This document shows, in pieces, positions 6,646 to 8,318 of a stretch of DNA of 8,318 nucleotides. Under the pieces are notes generated by a model that did no database searches, was not told where the DNA came from, and was given only the letters and a program-made list of their open reading frames with translations. The translations under genes and the position numbers were made by a program. Origin of the DNA: Thermoleophilia bacterium (GTDB lineage: Bacteria; Actinomycetota; Thermoleophilia; Gaiellales; SKUG01); contig JAGQUL010000156.1 in the NCBI GenBank assembly GCA_020438525.1, positions 454 to 8,771 on the forward strand, given 5' to 3'. How positions within the stretch are numbered: position 1 is the first letter of the stretch; the number at the start of each line of letters is the position of its first letter.

Positions 6646-7632
6646 ATGGAGGTCGGGGTCCAGGCAACAGGTACCCCTGCGGCGACGCAGGGGATCACCA
6701 CCGGTGGTGGGCCGCCGCCTGCACCTGACCAGCAGTACGACGGCATCATGCAGCAGCTGGTCGACGCGCTGCTTCAGATGGTTGCCGACATGCAGTCGAA
6801 GCAGCCAGCGGCGGCGCAGGCCGCGACCGGCCCGGCGACGCTCGCCGGGGGACCGCTCGCCTACCAGTCGATGCCCGCCGAAGCCGGCACCCAGGCCACG
6901 CAGTCCGCTGGCGCCGTCGGGCAGCCGCCCGCCGGCAGCACGTTCCGGATCGCGTCGTTCAACTTCCTCGGCTCGTCGCACACTGCTGCCGGCGGAAACA
7001 AGCCCGGGTACCGCTCTGGTGCGCAGCGAGCCAAGGACGCGGTCGAGTACCTCGACCGCAACGGTGTGGACGTGGCCGGATTCCAGGAGTTCCAGGGCAG
7101 CCAGCAGCAGGCGTTCAGGAAGCTCAAGCCCGGCTGGAAGATGGTCGTGCAGCAGGACAACGCGATCGCGTGGAACGACGAGAAGTTCAAGCTCGTGAAG
7201 CAGCAGTCGGTCACGATCCCCTACTTCGAGGGCAACCCACGGAAGATGCCGGTCGTGCAGCTCGAGGACCGCGCCACGGGCAAGCGGGTCTGGATGGTCG
7301 ATGTCCACAACCCGGCGAGCACGAAGGACCACCCGGGCAACGAGGCAAGCCGCGACAAGGCGACGAAGATCGAGCAGCAGCTGCTCGACAGGCTCCGTGC
7401 GACCGGTCTGCCGGTGCTCCTGGTCGGCGACTTCAACGAGGCCACCGAGGCGCGGAAGAAGTTCTCGTCGATGGATGGCTTCCACGCGTATGCACCGAGC
7501 CGGATGAAGACCGGCATCGACATGATCTTCGGCTCGAGCGACGTGGCATTCAGCGACGCGAAGATCGACCGCGCCACGCAGTCCTCGAAGACCAGCGACC
7601 ATCCGATGGTGGTGGCCACCGCGACCCTCTGA
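6646..7632 (+). CDS. Endonuclease/exonuclease/phosphatase-fold hydrolase with Gln/Ala/Pro-rich N-terminus
   Basis: The product is 328 residues. Residues ~98-328 form one endonuclease/exonuclease/phosphatase (EEP, DNase I-like) domain, a metal-dependent phosphodiesterase fold acting on nucleic acids, phosphoinositides or sphingomyelin. The active-site set is complete: Asn106 (IASFN), Glu148 (FQEFQ), His221 and Asn222 (VDVHNP), Asp262 and Asn264 (VGDFNE), Asp292 (GIDMIF) and Asp318-His319 (SDHP). Residues 1-97 are unusual: Gly/Pro/Ala/Gln-rich and presumably disordered, except for a possible amphipathic helix at ~29-53 with spaced Leu/Met/Val. There is no hydrophobic core like a Sec signal peptide and no lipobox, so secretion, common for small EEP proteins, is not evident. 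Lysine is much more frequent than in the upstream gene. It has its own promoter and converges on the penicillin-binding protein gene. The substrate cannot be told from sequence; DNase- or RNase-like activity and phosphodiesterase activity are equally open. Confidence 0.85.
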   Translation: MEVGVQATGTPAATQGITTGGGPPPAPDQQYDGIMQQLVDALLQMVADMQSKQPAAAQAATGPATLAGGPLAYQSMPAEAGTQATQSAGAVGQPPAGSTFRIASFNFLGSSHTAAGGNKPGYRSGAQRAKDAVEYLDRNGVDVAGFQEFQGSQQQAFRKLKPGWKMVVQQDNAIAWNDEKFKLVKQQSVTIPYFEGNPRKMPVVQLEDRATGKRVWMVDVHNPASTKDHPGNEASRDKATKIEQQLLDRLRATGLPVLLVGDFNEATEARKKFSSMDGFHAYAPSRMKTGIDMIFGSSDVAFSDAKIDRATQSSKTSDHPMVVATATL

Positions 7633-7635
7633 CGG

Positions 7636-8318
7636 TCAGTCCGAGAACGGGTGGTCGCCGACCACGAGCGTGATCGGATCGTCGCGGAACACGCGCTCGC
7701 CGGCCGCGGGCTGCTGACGCAGCACCACGCCGCCCTGCTCCGGGTCCGTCACGAGCTGATCCTCGACCTTCGGCGTGACCTCGAACGACTGTTCCTCGAG
7801 CAGCGCACGCGCCTCGTCGATCGTCAGGCCCACGAGCTCGGGGACGGGCCTGTCGCGCTCGACGCAGGTCGTCGTCGTCTCCCTGGGCTCCTTGCCCTTC
7901 ACGAACTTCGCTGCGACCGACCCGGCGCACCACGGGCCGGCGAGCAGGCCGCTCTCGGCATCGATGTGGACCGTGACGTACTCCGGCTTCTCCAGCTCGA
8001 AGTCCTTCGCCGGCGAATCGCCGAGCGCGGCGGTCATGAAGCGGCTCCATGCTGCTGCCGGAAGGCTGCCTCCGGTCACCGGGCCGCCGCCGTTCTCGGT
8101 CTTCATCGACACGCCGGCGCTGACGTGACCGACCCACACCGCCGCAACGAGGTCGGGCGTGTAGCCGACGAACCATGCGTCCTTTTCGTCATTGGTCGTA
8201 CCGGTCTTGCCGGCGACCGGCACGCCGAGCGCCTTGAGCTTGGTCGCGGTGCCGCGCTGTACCACGCCCTCCAGCATGGAGGTGATCTGGTAGGCGGTCA
8301 TCGGGTCGAGCACCTGCT
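7636..8318 (-). CDS. Class A penicillin-binding protein, C-terminal part with PASTA domain (5' end outside window)
   Basis: The last 226 residues of a bifunctional peptidoglycan glycosyltransferase/transpeptidase, acting on the outer face of the membrane. The gene continues past the right edge, and the frame enters at 8316. Numbering visible residues: the end of the transpeptidase domain (1-~105) carries the active-site KTGT triad (37-40, bases 8197-8208) in VAGKTGTTNDEKDAWFVGYTPDLVAAVWVG, then GGSLPAAAWSRFM; the catalytic SxxK serine is upstream. A linker with two cysteines (C130, C151), possibly a disulfide, leads to one PASTA domain (~157-220) starting VPELVGLTIDEARALL and ending ITLVVG. 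PASTA domains bind muropeptides and are typical of Gram-positive PBPs and Ser/Thr kinases. The likely full protein is a PBP1A/PonA-type enzyme, but the glycosyltransferase half is not visible, so no symbol is given. Confidence 0.93.
   Translation of the reverse strand, partial: QVLDPMTAYQITSMLEGVVQRGTATKLKALGVPVAGKTGTTNDEKDAWFVGYTPDLVAAVWVGHVSAGVSMKTENGGGPVTGGSLPAAAWSRFMTAALGDSPAKDFELEKPEYVTVHIDAESGLLAGPWCAGSVAAKFVKGKEPRETTTTCVERDRPVPELVGLTIDEARALLEEQSFEVTPKVEDQLVTDPEQGGVVLRQQPAAGERVFRDDPITLVVGDHPFSD
7651..7665. terminator. Perfect hairpin inside the 3' end of the PBP gene
   Basis: GTGGTC-GCC-GACCAC is a perfect 6-base stem with a 3-base loop, 18 bases past the EEP stop codon and 12 bases upstream of the PBP stop codon on the other strand. 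As the gap between the converging genes is only 3 bases, any terminator for the EEP transcript must lie within the PBP gene, and this is the first candidate. There is no T-run on either side, and the bases also encode VVGDH of the PBP, so the symmetry may be incidental. Confidence 0.22.

Noticed and set aside
5930..7170. GCGATCGC palindromes (around 5935 and 7164), resembling the cyanobacterial HIP1 repeat
   Set aside because: Only a couple occur, in coding sequence rich in GATCG words from Ile and Asp codons; no spacing or clustering suggests a functional repeat.
1..8318. Mobile element, CRISPR, toxin-antitoxin or phage-defence system
   Set aside because: No transposase, integrase, terminal repeats, repeat-spacer pattern or defence-type domain was found. 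Gene content and codon use look like uniform core chromosome.

Overview
The window is high-GC, densely coded bacterial chromosome with G/C-rich third codon positions, overlapping stop/start codons and very short intergenic gaps. Together with a class A penicillin-binding protein carrying a C-terminal PASTA domain, a GatCAB system, and promoters placed so that transcripts would start at the start codon, this points to an actinobacterium (Actinomycetota). The gene set suggests a non-model lineage such as Thermoleophilia or Acidimicrobiia, but that finer placement is a guess. No mobile element, CRISPR array, tRNA or rRNA was seen, and every stretch longer than 100 bases is inside a gene.

Layout, left to right. 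(1) The 3' end of gatA and complete gatB, two subunits of the tRNA-dependent amidotransferase (1-1860, +). (2) A serine-biosynthesis pair (1925-4758, +): a class V PLP aminotransferase overlapping serA (D-3-phosphoglycerate dehydrogenase with an ACT domain). The aminotransferase probably supplies the phosphoserine transaminase step or a related serine/glyoxylate reaction. (3) A strongly self-complementary 45-base intergenic segment after serA, then a second pair (about 4853-6624, +): a DegT/StrS-fold aminotransferase-like protein with no lysine at all, coupled by a GTGA overlap to a 3-methyladenine DNA glycosylase of the AAG/Mpg family. (4) A single gene with its own promoter encoding an endonuclease/exonuclease/phosphatase-fold protein with a Gln/Ala/Pro-rich N-terminal extension (6646-7632, +). 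(5) Converging on it with a gap of 3 bases, the 3' end of a class A penicillin-binding protein (7636-8318, -), cut by the window edge.

Start signals appear to be of two kinds. Genes inside operons (gatB, serA) have purine-rich Shine-Dalgarno sequences. Two genes that head transcription units (the class V aminotransferase and the EEP-fold protein) have none; each has a TANNNT -10 element exactly six bases before the ATG, as expected for leaderless mRNAs.

Most of the window is ordinary housekeeping sequence. The one gene that departs clearly from its family is the DegT-like protein: the residue aligned with the PLP-binding lysine is Ser, the phosphate-binding SGT motif is altered, and the protein contains no lysine, yet the rest of the fold signature is kept. 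It is the best candidate here for an undescribed function.
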